Source: Streptomyces cinerochromogenes
Lineage (GTDB): Bacteria; Actinomycetota; Actinomycetes; Streptomycetales; Streptomycetaceae
Direction of reading: 5' to 3'
NCBI RefSeq assembly: GCF_014648635.1
Contig: NZ_BMRM01000010.1
Span: 124,001-188,000 of the forward strand
Length of the DNA stretch: 64,000 bases
Every line of letters begins with the position of its first letter. Positions within the stretch are counted from its first letter, which is position 1. The notes under the pieces were generated by a model. It saw only the letters and a list, made by a program, of their open reading frames with translations. It was not told where the DNA came from and made no database searches. Below, piece by piece: positions 7,116 to 15,213 of this stretch. A program made the translations under genes and the position numbers.

Positions 7116-7825
7116 CCGGCCCCGCGGTCCGTGTCGAGGGGCTGACCCGCTCCTTCGACGGCCGGGCGGTCATCGACGACCTCCGGCTCGACATCGCGCC
7201 CGGCGAGTTCGTGGCCCTGCTCGGGCGCAGCGGCTGCGGCAAGTCGACCCTGCTGCGCATCCTCGCGGGACTGGACCGGGACATCGAGGGCACGGCCCTG
7301 GTCCCGCGCCGCCGGGCCGTCGCCTTCCAGGCACCCCGGCTCATGCCGTGGAAGAAGGTGTGGCGCAATGTGCTGCTGGGGCTGCCGGGCAGGCCGGAAC
7401 GGGCCCGCGCGGAGCGGGCGTTGGAGGAGGTGGGTCTCGGGCACCGCGTCGACGTCTGGCCGAGGACCCTCTCCGGCGGCGAGGCCCAGCGCGCCGCCCT
7501 CGCCCGGGCGCTGGTCCGCGAGCCCGATCTGCTGCTGCTGGACGAGCCGTTCGGCGCGCTCGACGCCCTGACCCGGATCAGGGCCCAGCGCCTGGTCGGG
7601 GAGCTGTGGCAGCGGCGGGGCTGCGCGGTGCTGCTGGTCACGCACGACGTCGAGGAAGCGGTGCTGCTCGCCGACCGCGTCCTGGTGATGGACGGCGGCC
7701 GGATCGCCCACGAACAGCCCGTCGGCCTGGACCGGCCGCGCGAGATCACCGACCCCCGGTTCGCCGCCCTGCGCGCCCGGCTGCTCGAACGGCTCGGCGT
7801 CGACACCGCCGCCGCAGCCGCCTGA
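7088..7825 (+). CDS. ssuB: sulfonate ABC transporter ATP-binding protein
   Basis: A 245-residue ABC ATPase. Walker A is GRSGCGKST (46-54), the Q-loop is AFQAPRLMPWKKV, the signature is LSGGEAQR, Walker B is LLLLDEPFGALD and the H-loop is LLVTHDVEEA. These are the standard features of the SsuB/TauB group, and none is degenerate. The frame is open much further upstream, but ATG 7088 inside the end of ssuC gives a normal N-terminus (VRVEGLTRSFDG) and translational coupling. It drives import through SsuC with SsuA as receptor. Confidence 0.9.
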   Translation: MATDVHRPVTGPAVRVEGLTRSFDGRAVIDDLRLDIAPGEFVALLGRSGCGKSTLLRILAGLDRDIEGTALVPRRRAVAFQAPRLMPWKKVWRNVLLGLPGRPERARAERALEEVGLGHRVDVWPRTLSGGEAQRAALARALVREPDLLLLDEPFGALDALTRIRAQRLVGELWQRRGCAVLLVTHDVEEAVLLADRVLVMDGGRIAHEQPVGLDRPREITDPRFAALRARLLERLGVDTAAAAA

Positions 7826-7855
7826 ACACCCGCCTTCGAAACCGAACGGAACCTT

Positions 7856-8863
7856 ATGCGACGACGCCTCGTCCCCGCCGCGCTGCTCCTGCCCTTCGCC
7901 CTCCTGCTCACCGCCTGCGGCGGGAGTTCCTCCGCCCGCACCGGCACCGACGGCACGGGCTCGGTCACCCTCGACGTCGGTGACCAGAAGGGCGGTTCGG
8001 AGGCCATCCTGCGCGCCGCCGGAGAGCTGAAGGACCTGCACTACAAGATCAGGTGGTCGACCTTCACCTCCGGCCCGCCGCTGCTGGAGGCCGTCAACGC
8101 GCGCGCCGTCGACATCGGCGGGGTCGGCAACACCCCGCCCGTCTTCGCGGCCGGCGCCGGCTCGAAGATCACCGTGGTGGCCGCCTGGCACGGTACCTCC
8201 AGGGGCGACACCGTCCTCGTGCCGAACGGCTCCAAGCTGACCAGGCCTCAGCAGCTCAAGGGCAGGTCCGTGGCGGTGGCACAGGGTTCCTCCGCGCACT
8301 ACCAGCTGGTCGCCTCGCTCAAGGCGGCCGGGCTGACCCTGTCCGACGTCAAGGTCAGGTACCTGCAGCCGGCCGACGCGCTCGCCGCGTTCACCTCCGG
8401 CAAGGTCGACGCGTGGGCGGTCTGGGACCCGTACACCTCGCAGATCCTCCAGGCCCGGCAGGGCCGGGTGCTCACCACGGGCGACGGCATCACCAACGGC
8501 CTCACCTTCCAGGTCGCCGCACCCGCCGCGCTGAAGGACCCGAAGAAGGCCGCCGCCGTCAAGGACTACCTGGCGCGGCTGCGACGGGCCACCTCCTGGG
8601 TCCACGACCACCAGGAGGAGTGGGCGAAGGTGTGGGCGAAGGACACCGGGCTGCCGTACGAGGTGGCTCTGGCCTCCGTGAAGCGCACGAACGCCAGCCG
8701 TGTCCCGGTCGCCGTCGACAGCGCGCTGGTGGCCTCGGAGCAGCAGATCGCCGACACGTTCAGCGAGCTGGACCTCATCCCGGGAAAGGTGGACTTCGCG
8801 GACTTCGTGGACCGGCGCTACAACGGCGGCCTGCCGCCCTCGACGACCCCCGCCAAGGAGTGA
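7856..8863 (+). CDS. ssuA: sulfonate ABC transporter substrate-binding lipoprotein
   Basis: A 335-residue lipoprotein. The signal peptide ends in the lipobox LLTAC, with Cys21 the lipidated residue. The mature part is a two-lobe SsuA/NMT1-like receptor: VTLDVGDQKGGSEAILRAAG, a GGVGNTPPVFAAGAGSKI loop, the family segment VAVAQGSSAHYQLVASL, and KVDAWAVWDPYTSQIL. These motifs match aliphatic-sulfonate receptors. It delivers substrate to SsuC/SsuB, 30 bases behind ssuB in the same operon. The exact ligand is not readable. Confidence 0.9.
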   Translation: MRRRLVPAALLLPFALLLTACGGSSSARTGTDGTGSVTLDVGDQKGGSEAILRAAGELKDLHYKIRWSTFTSGPPLLEAVNARAVDIGGVGNTPPVFAAGAGSKITVVAAWHGTSRGDTVLVPNGSKLTRPQQLKGRSVAVAQGSSAHYQLVASLKAAGLTLSDVKVRYLQPADALAAFTSGKVDAWAVWDPYTSQILQARQGRVLTTGDGITNGLTFQVAAPAALKDPKKAAAVKDYLARLRRATSWVHDHQEEWAKVWAKDTGLPYEVALASVKRTNASRVPVAVDSALVASEQQIADTFSELDLIPGKVDFADFVDRRYNGGLPPSTTPAKE

Positions 8864-8905
8864 GCGGCCGGGAAGATCCGCACACGACTCCTTGTTGGTT
8901 GAGAC

Positions 8906-9982
8906 GTGAACGAAGTCCGTGAGGTCGAGGTCGTCGTCATCGGTGCCGGTCAGGCAGGTCTGGCCGCCGCCTACCACCTGCGGCGCACCGGCTTCGAGCC
9001 GGACCGCGACACCGTGGTCCTCGACCACTCCCCCGGGCCGGGCGGCGCCTGGCAGTTCCGGTGGCCCTCACTGACGTTCGGCAGGGTGCACGGGATGCAC
9101 GCGCTGCCCGGCATGGAGCTGACCGGCGCCGACCCGGCCCGCCCCTCGTCCGAGGTCGTCCGGGAGTACTTCGACCGGTACGAGCGCGCCTTCGACCTGC
9201 GGGTACGCCGCCCGGTGGACGTGCGCGCGGTACGGGAGGGCGCCGCGGGGCGGCTGCTCGTGGAGACGTCCGACGGCACCTGGTCGGCACGGGCGCTGAT
9301 CAACGCGACCGGCACCTGGGACCGGCCGTTCTGGCCGCGGTACCCGGGCTGGGAGACCTTCCGCGGGCGCCAGTTGCACACCGCGCAGTACGCCGGCCCC
9401 GAGGAGTTCGCCGGGCAGCGGGTCGTGGTCGTGGGCGGTGGCGCCTCGGGCACCCAGCACCTGCTGGAGCTGGCCCCCTACGCCGCCGCGACCACCTGGG
9501 TCACCCGGCGGCCCCCGGTCTTCCGCGAGGGACCGTTCGACCAGGAGGCGGGCCGTGCGGCCGTCGCACGGGTGGAGGAGCGGGTGCGCCAGGGGCTGCC
9601 GCCGCGCAGTGTGGTCTCGGTCACCGGGCTGCCCCTGAACGACGCCGTCCGTCAGGGTCTCGCGGACGGGGTCCTGGACCGGCGGCCGATGTTCGACCGG
9701 ATCGTCCCGGACGGCGTGGAGTGGGAGGACGGCCGGCGCGTGGCCGCCGACGTGATCCTGTGGGCGACCGGGTTCCGGGCCGCGCTCGACCACCTCGCCC
9801 CGCTGCGGCTGCGCGAGCCGGGCGGCGGCATCCGGGTGGAGGGCACCCGCGCGGTCGCCGATCCGCGGATCCACCTGGTCGGCTACGGCCCTTCGGCCAG
9901 CACCGTCGGGGCCAACCGGGCCGGGCGCGCGGCCGTCCGGGACATCAGGCGGCTGCTCGACGGGGAGCGGGCCGCCGCGTGA
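8906..9982 (+). CDS. FAD/NAD(P)-dependent flavoprotein oxidoreductase
   Basis: A 358-residue flavoprotein with two nucleotide-binding folds: an FAD site VVVIGAGQAGLAAAYHLRR at the N-terminus and an NAD(P) site RVVVVGGGASGTQHLLEL near residue 170. The C-terminal ILWATGFRAALDHLAPL is the ATG motif of flavin monooxygenases and related reductases. The start is GTG 8906, 42 bases after ssuA. Position suggests a role in organosulfur use, but it is not an SsuD-type FMNH2 desulfonase. It could equally be an N- or S-hydroxylating monooxygenase. The fold is secure, the substrate unknown. Confidence 0.85.
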   Translation: MNEVREVEVVVIGAGQAGLAAAYHLRRTGFEPDRDTVVLDHSPGPGGAWQFRWPSLTFGRVHGMHALPGMELTGADPARPSSEVVREYFDRYERAFDLRVRRPVDVRAVREGAAGRLLVETSDGTWSARALINATGTWDRPFWPRYPGWETFRGRQLHTAQYAGPEEFAGQRVVVVGGGASGTQHLLELAPYAAATTWVTRRPPVFREGPFDQEAGRAAVARVEERVRQGLPPRSVVSVTGLPLNDAVRQGLADGVLDRRPMFDRIVPDGVEWEDGRRVAADVILWATGFRAALDHLAPLRLREPGGGIRVEGTRAVADPRIHLVGYGPSASTVGANRAGRAAVRDIRRLLDGERAAA

Positions 9983-9994
9983 CGTCCCGCCGGC

Positions 9995-10891
9995 TCAGTT
10001 GCCCGACGGCTCCGGGGAGGCCGGGGACGAGCCCAGCGGGCCACCGCTCGGCTGGGCGGCCGACGCACCCTGGTGCAGGGCGTTGAACTCGGCCACGTTC
10101 CGCAGGTGCTCGTTGTAGCTGGCGGTGAAACGGGTGTCCCCGGGCGCGACCGTGACGAAGTACAGCCAGTCGCCCGGTGTCGGGTTGAGCGCGGCGCGCA
10201 TCGCGTCCTCGCCGGGGCTGTCGATCGGCGTCGGTGGCAGGCCCATGCGCTGGTAGGAGTTGTACGGGCTCTCCGTCTGGGTGTCGTTCTGGCTGGTGTC
10301 GACGGTGGTGCGGTTCAGCGCGTAGTGGAGCGTCGAGTCCATCTGCAGCGGCATTCCGCTGTTCAACCGGTTGTGGATGACCCGGGCGACCTTCCCCATG
10401 TCCGCCTTCGTCGAGGCCTCGGCCTGGACGATGCTGGCGATGGTGACGGCCTGGTAGACGTTCATCGCGTTGCGCTGGGCACCGGCCGCGACGGGCGCGC
10501 CGTTGAACTTCCTGTCCGCGGTGTCGACCATGAGCTGCAGCAGGGACTGGGGGGTCGCTCCTTTACGGACGGGATACGTCGCCGGGAAGAGATAGCCCTC
10601 CGGGTTGCCCCCGGCCTCATTCGGCAGTTTCAGACCGGCCTTGTCGAGGGACTTGCGGGTGCTGCCCGGTGGCAGTGCGAGGGCCTTGTCGATGGCGTCG
10701 TAGATCTGGTTCGCCCGCCAGCCCTCCGGGATGACCAGCAGGGCGGGCTTCGCCTGCTCGCGGCTGTCCCCCAGCGTCAGCAGCGGCACCGCCACGGCGG
10801 TGCCGGCCACGACGGCGCCGGCCACGAGGACGGCAAGCCTGCCCCGGCGCGTCAGTCGGATTCTGCTCCGTGACGGAGTGTTCGTCTGCAT
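9995..10891 (-). CDS. MltG-like endolytic transglycosylase
   Basis: A 298-residue single-pass membrane protein: a basic cytosolic start, one TM helix (~residues 18-40), then an extracytoplasmic YceG/MltG domain. Hallmarks are NPEGYLFPATYPVRKG (~96-111), the catalytic-Glu segment IASIVQAEAS (Glu158), and MPLQMDSTLHYAL followed by YNSYQRMGLPPTPI. MltG enzymes cut nascent glycan strands near the membrane. This one is shorter than the canonical Streptomyces MltG, which has a long cytosolic N-terminus, so it is probably a paralogue. A Pro/Ser/Gly tail ends the protein. It lies 44 bases downstream of the ABC exporter gene on the same strand. Confidence 0.88.
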   Translation of the reverse strand: MQTNTPSRSRIRLTRRGRLAVLVAGAVVAGTAVAVPLLTLGDSREQAKPALLVIPEGWRANQIYDAIDKALALPPGSTRKSLDKAGLKLPNEAGGNPEGYLFPATYPVRKGATPQSLLQLMVDTADRKFNGAPVAAGAQRNAMNVYQAVTIASIVQAEASTKADMGKVARVIHNRLNSGMPLQMDSTLHYALNRTTVDTSQNDTQTESPYNSYQRMGLPPTPIDSPGEDAMRAALNPTPGDWLYFVTVAPGDTRFTASYNEHLRNVAEFNALHQGASAAQPSGGPLGSSPASPEPSGN

Positions 10892-10934
10892 GCGGGCACG
10901 GTAATACGCGTATCGTCATAAACCCGGCATATGT

Positions 10935-12737
10935 TCAGTTTGTCGGTTGCAGTTGCGCGTCCCGGCGCACCAGGGCCGCGTACCGGCCGTCCCGCTCCAG
11001 GAGTTCCTCGTGCGTGCCGCGTTCAGCGACCCGTCCGGAGTCCAGCACCACGATCTGGTCGGCACCGCGGACGGTGGACAGGCGGTGGGCGATGGTGATC
11101 GTCGTACGGTCGGCCGACAGCGCGTCGATGGCCGCCTGGACGGCGGCTTCCGTGCGGGTGTCCAGGGCACTGGTCGCCTCGTCCAGGATGAGGACGGGCG
11201 GGTCCCGCAGGATGGTGCGGGCTATCGCCAGCCGCTGCTTCTCGCCTCCGGAGAAGCGGTGGCCGCGCTCGCCCACGACCGTGTCGTAGCCGTCGGGCAG
11301 GGCGGCTATGTGGTCGTGGATCTGCGCGGCCTTGGCCGCCGCGTGCAGTTCGTCGTCGGTGGCGTCCGGCTTGGCGAAGCGCAGGTTGTCGGCGACCGAG
11401 GCGTGGAAGAGGTACGTCTCCTGGGAGACGACGCCGACCGCGCGCGCGAGGGTGTCGAAGTCGAGGTCGCGCACGTCGACTCCGTCCAGCGTGACCCGGC
11501 CGCCGGTGACGTCGTACAGCCGGGGCACCAGATAGCCGAGCGTGGACTTTCCGGCGCCGGTCGGGCCGACGACGGCGAGGCTGCCGCCGGCGGGCACGGT
11601 GAGGTCGACGCCGTCGAGGACGGGGCCGCCCTTGTCGTCGTAGCGGAACTCGACGTCCTCGAAGCGGACTTCGCCCTTGATCCGGTCGAGGCGGACCGGC
11701 CGCTCACGCTCGGTGATGTCAACGGGCAGGTCCAGGTATTCGAAGATGCGCTGGAAGAGCGCCAGCGAGGTCTGGATCTGGACACCGGTCGCGAGCAGGC
11801 TCACGGCCGGGCGGAACAGGCCCTGCTGGAGCGAGACGAAGGCGACGATGGTGCCGAGGGAGACCTGCGGGCCGCCGAACCGGAGGGCGAGGCCGGCCGT
11901 CCAGTAGATGACGGCGGGCATCGCGGCCATGACGATCGTGATCACGGCCATGCGCCAGCGCCCGGCCATGTTCGATCTGACCTCCAGGTCCACCAGGCGC
12001 TCGGACTCCTGGGCGAAGGACGCGGTCAGCGAGTCGGCACGGCCCATGGTGCGGCCGAGGAGGATGCCGCTGACCGAGAGCGACTCGGTGACCGTGGCCG
12101 CCATCGCGGCCATCTGTTTCTGCCGCTGGGTGGTGATCTTCTTGCGTTCGTTGCCGACGCGGCGGCTGATCCAGACGAACACGGGCAGCAGGAGCAGCGA
12201 GACGATCGTCAGCCGCCAGTCCAGGGCGATCATCGCGACGACGGTGGCGACCACGCTGGTGGCGTTGGAGACCAGCGAGGTGGCGGTGGAGGTGACGGTG
12301 GCCTGCATGCCGCCGATGTCGTTGGCGATGCGGGACTGGACCTCGCCGGTGCGGGTGCGGGTGAAGAAGGCCAGGGACATGCGCTGCAGCCGGCCGTAGA
12401 CCGCCGTGCGCAGGTCGTGCATGACCCGCTGGCCGACCGTGGTCGAGATCAGGGTCTGCAGCACGCCGAAGACGCTCGACAGGACGGCGCTGAGGATCAT
12501 GCCGAGCGCGAGCATGCTCAGCAGACCGGTGCGACCCTGCGGGATCGCGACGTCGAGCGTCTCCTTGAGCAGGAACGGCGTGGCCACCGAGACCAGCGAC
12601 GAGGCGCCGACGAGCAGGCCGACGACGGCCAGACGGCCGCGGTAGGGACGGAAGAGCCGCAGGATGCGGCGCACCTGCCGGGGCTGCTCGCCGGCGTCGG
12701 CAGGTGGGGTCCAGGAGGGTTCACGGTCGGGGTGCAT
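10935..12737 (-). CDS. ABC exporter, fused membrane and ATPase domains
   Basis: A 600-residue half-transporter: a type I exporter membrane domain (six TM, RILRLFRPYRGRLAVVGLLV onward) and a C-terminal ATPase. Walker A is GPTGAGKST, the signature FSGGEKQR, Walker B PVLILDEATSALD and the H-loop TITIAHRLST; all are intact, so it may work as a homodimer. It is divergent from a MarR regulator across a 115-base region with an inverted repeat, the usual layout of a MarR-controlled efflux pump. It probably exports a drug or lipophilic compound that is also the MarR ligand; that is inference. Confidence 0.93.
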   Translation of the reverse strand: MHPDREPSWTPPADAGEQPRQVRRILRLFRPYRGRLAVVGLLVGASSLVSVATPFLLKETLDVAIPQGRTGLLSMLALGMILSAVLSSVFGVLQTLISTTVGQRVMHDLRTAVYGRLQRMSLAFFTRTRTGEVQSRIANDIGGMQATVTSTATSLVSNATSVVATVVAMIALDWRLTIVSLLLLPVFVWISRRVGNERKKITTQRQKQMAAMAATVTESLSVSGILLGRTMGRADSLTASFAQESERLVDLEVRSNMAGRWRMAVITIVMAAMPAVIYWTAGLALRFGGPQVSLGTIVAFVSLQQGLFRPAVSLLATGVQIQTSLALFQRIFEYLDLPVDITERERPVRLDRIKGEVRFEDVEFRYDDKGGPVLDGVDLTVPAGGSLAVVGPTGAGKSTLGYLVPRLYDVTGGRVTLDGVDVRDLDFDTLARAVGVVSQETYLFHASVADNLRFAKPDATDDELHAAAKAAQIHDHIAALPDGYDTVVGERGHRFSGGEKQRLAIARTILRDPPVLILDEATSALDTRTEAAVQAAIDALSADRTTITIAHRLSTVRGADQIVVLDSGRVAERGTHEELLERDGRYAALVRRDAQLQPTN

Positions 12738-12804
12738 GGGCTCCTACGGGAGGGACGAGCGCGGGCCAGGGGGGCGGCCGGCGATGACGGAACGGATCAC
12801 AGCT

Positions 12805-12827
12805 CATTGTTACCTATACTCACAATG
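12805..12827. promoter_or_regulatory. candidate MarR operator
   Basis: Inverted repeat CATTGT-N11-ACAATG lies between the divergent exporter and MarR genes. A TATACT -10-like hexamer (12815-12820) sits inside it, so bound MarR would block a promoter for its own gene. The AT-rich base composition stands out in this GC-rich region. Confidence 0.6.
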
Positions 12828-12852
12828 AACGGCATCCTGATATTGTTCCCGC

Positions 12853-13302
12853 ATGACCACCCCCGATCCCGACGGCCTGCTCGCCGAGCAGTTGCTACGG
12901 CTCACCCGCCGGGTGCACCGCATCCAGAAGCGTCATCTGGAAGAGCGCGACCTGGGCGTCACCCCGGCCCAGTCCCGGCTGCTGCGCACCCTCGCGCACT
13001 ACGCCTCGCCCCCGCGCATGGCCGACCTGGCCGAGCGCCTGGAGGTCGTGCCCCGGGCGGTGACGACGCTGGTCGACGGGTTGGAGGCGAACGGAAAGGT
13101 GCGGCGGGTGGCCGATCCGGCGAACCGGCGCGTGACCCGGATCGAGCTGACGGACGAGGGACGCGCGGCCCTGCGCGAACTGCGCGGCGCCCGCCGCTCC
13201 GCGGCCGAGGAGATACTGGCGCCCCTGACGGAGAAGGAACGCGAGGTGCTCGGCGTCCTCCTGGACACACTGATCGACGGGGACACGGCCCAGCGCTGCT
13301 GA
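12853..13302 (+). CDS. MarR-family transcriptional regulator
   Basis: A 149-residue winged-helix dimeric repressor. It shows QSRLLRTLAHYASPPRMADLA, then recognition helix VVPRAVTTLVDGLEANG, then the wing VRRVADPANRRVTRIELTDEG, a textbook MarR arrangement, followed by a C-terminal dimer helix LTEKEREVLGVLLDTLIDG. It is divergent from the ABC exporter and most likely represses it and itself through the dyad at 12805-12827. Its 3' end shows a degenerate ~30-bp tandem expansion running past the stop codon. Confidence 0.92.
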   Translation: MTTPDPDGLLAEQLLRLTRRVHRIQKRHLEERDLGVTPAQSRLLRTLAHYASPPRMADLAERLEVVPRAVTTLVDGLEANGKVRRVADPANRRVTRIELTDEGRAALRELRGARRSAAEEILAPLTEKEREVLGVLLDTLIDGDTAQRC

Positions 13303-13359
13303 CCGACGGGGACGCGTCCCCGGCGCCGCCGGCCGACGAAGACGCGTCCCGGCACCGCT
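13271..13359. repeat. degenerate 30-bp repeat across the MarR stop codon
   Basis: Three units at about 13271, 13301 and 13330 share a [C/G]GACG[G/A][G/A]GAC core and a following GC[T/C]GC-like end. The first lies inside the MarR coding end. The second contains the perfect 14-base palindrome GGGGACGCGTCCCC (13308-13321), which could act as a terminator for this convergent pair. Confidence 0.6.
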
Positions 13360-13455
13360 CGCAGCGCCGTCGTCCCCTTGCGAGGACGCCCTCGCCCCAC
13401 CCCTGTCCATCCCCTGTCCACCACACCGCAGGTGGCGCGCCCCGTTCCGTCCCGC

Positions 13456-15066
13456 TCAGCAGCGGCGGCGGTCCTCCGTCAGCATTCCCTGAACCGTGGT
13501 CAGAGAACGGTCGTAGCAGCCGTCCGGGCCGAGGAGGCGGTAGCGCTCGGTCGAGGTGCCGACCGCGTGCCGCTGGTCGCGCGGGACATCGGCCGTGTAC
13601 GCGGCGTCGCCGCTGTAGGTGTCGTCCAGCCGCGACCACACGGTGCGCCGGCCGCCCTCGCGGGTCACCGACTGCGCCCGGTCGCCGAGCGTCAGCACGG
13701 TGCGCAGCCGGTTGTCGGAGCCGAGGGTGACGGTGCCGTTCACGGTGTACGTCCGGTGCGTCCGCGTCGTCCGCGCGGGGCCGTGGCCGGCGGTCCTGAC
13801 CGTCTCGTCGTCGGTCCAGCGCGCGTCGAGTCCGTCCGTGTTCTCGCCGTCGGTCCAGCGGTGGTCGGAGGTGTTGGCGAGCGTGCGGGTGACGGTGGTG
13901 GTCACGCGCCCGTGCGAGGTGTCGAGGTAGCCGGAGACGGCGAGCCGGTGCCCCGCCTCGGTCCGCACCCGGTTCTCCGCGCCGGGCGTGAAGGTGGAGG
14001 AGTTGGCGAGATCGGTCGCCTTGTCCCCGGTGAGCGCGCCGGGGACGTGGGCGCGGTGCGGGTCCCGCCAGACCAGGACGTTCACCGGGGCGCTCCAGCC
14101 CGACTGCCCCGCGGGGACCCCGGCGACGGACACCTCCACGCGGTGCGGGCGCCCGTCGTTGAGGAGGCCCGCGAAGGGGGTGAGGTCGTACTCGACGGGC
14201 CGGACGTCGAAGGCGCGCGGGGCCGGGACGACGTACCACAGGAAGGGGTTCGACCAGCCGCCCGTCCACACGTTCGGGAACGGCGCGGCGATGCCGGCGA
14301 GCCGGCCGTCGACGCTGATCTGCACTTCGCGGTAGGGGCCGCGGTCGGCCTTGCAGGAGTACGGCGCCGGGTCCGCCACGGTCAGGTACCAGAACTCCTC
14401 GCAGCCGCCGCCCGACCCGGTCGCGTACACCTCGGCGACGATCCGTTCGCTGTTGCGCGGGGTGGTCAGCGTCGTACCGGCGGGCGAGTCGGCGAGCGTG
14501 AGCACCCGGTCGGGCGCGGGGGTCGCGGGACGGCCCGCGTAGAAGGTGAGGGTGACGTGGACGTCGATGACACCGGTGTACGTGTCGTCCACCACGTTGC
14601 CGATCAGCATCTCGACGTCCTGGGCGTGGCGGAAGGTGTCGCTGTAGCGGGTGACGTCCTTCTCGACGTGCCACTCGATGCCGTCGGGTGAGGGCTCCGG
14701 CGTGGAGGTGCGCAGGATCTCCACCCCGCCGACGTGCAGATAGCCGAGCCGGTCGTACTGACGGCCCTTCACCTTGCCGTCGAGGCGCAGGACGACCTTG
14801 CTCCAGCGCTCGCCGCAGTTCTCGGGCGGTGCGTACGCGCCCCGGTAGGGCGTGAAGTCGCGGAACTGCACGTCGGCGAGGGTGACCCGGCAGGACCTGG
14901 TGTCCGGCCGGTCGACGGGCGGGGCCGCGGTCACCGGGTCGTGCCAGTCGGTGCCGAACTCGACGGGTACCTCGGCACCTTCGGCCGCGGAGGTACCCGT
15001 ACCGAAGAGCGCGCTCGCCAGGAGGGTCGCTCCCGCAAGCATGGACATGACCATCCGTCTTCTCAT
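13456..15066 (-). CDS. secreted PNGase A-like peptide-N-glycosidase
   Basis: A 536-residue secreted protein with a Sec signal (MRRRMVMSMLAGATLLASAL). The mature part matches the peptide-N4-(N-acetyl-beta-glucosaminyl)asparagine amidase A family: FGTDWHDPVTAAPPVDRP, a Cys pair bracketing VTLADVQFRDFTPYRGAYAP, WSKVVLRLDGKVKGRQYDR, and GGWSNPFLWYVVPAPRAFDV. Family members release N-glycans from glycoproteins outside the cell; a bacterial copy may scavenge plant or fungal glycoprotein glycans. The upstream frame is open to 15156, but ATG 15066 gives a clean signal peptide. It is divergent from the secreted M1 peptidase. Confidence 0.85.
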   Translation of the reverse strand: MRRRMVMSMLAGATLLASALFGTGTSAAEGAEVPVEFGTDWHDPVTAAPPVDRPDTRSCRVTLADVQFRDFTPYRGAYAPPENCGERWSKVVLRLDGKVKGRQYDRLGYLHVGGVEILRTSTPEPSPDGIEWHVEKDVTRYSDTFRHAQDVEMLIGNVVDDTYTGVIDVHVTLTFYAGRPATPAPDRVLTLADSPAGTTLTTPRNSERIVAEVYATGSGGGCEEFWYLTVADPAPYSCKADRGPYREVQISVDGRLAGIAAPFPNVWTGGWSNPFLWYVVPAPRAFDVRPVEYDLTPFAGLLNDGRPHRVEVSVAGVPAGQSGWSAPVNVLVWRDPHRAHVPGALTGDKATDLANSSTFTPGAENRVRTEAGHRLAVSGYLDTSHGRVTTTVTRTLANTSDHRWTDGENTDGLDARWTDDETVRTAGHGPARTTRTHRTYTVNGTVTLGSDNRLRTVLTLGDRAQSVTREGGRRTVWSRLDDTYSGDAAYTADVPRDQRHAVGTSTERYRLLGPDGCYDRSLTTVQGMLTEDRRRC

Positions 15067-15213
15067 GGCCGGTGTTCTACGGGGAGACGGGCCACCCCGC
15101 AATGACGCCTCGACAGATCGGCGCGATGCGTACGGCCGCCGCCCGCCGCCCGGCACTCACCCACGGAAGGAACATTTAGTGTTATAAACAGACCTTACTG
15201 GCATAGTGCGCAC

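Noticed and set aside
8906..9982. Calling the flavoprotein an SsuD desulfonase
   Set aside because: SsuD is a TIM-barrel FMNH2 enzyme; this protein has two Rossmann nucleotide-binding motifs typical of FAD/NADPH monooxygenases.
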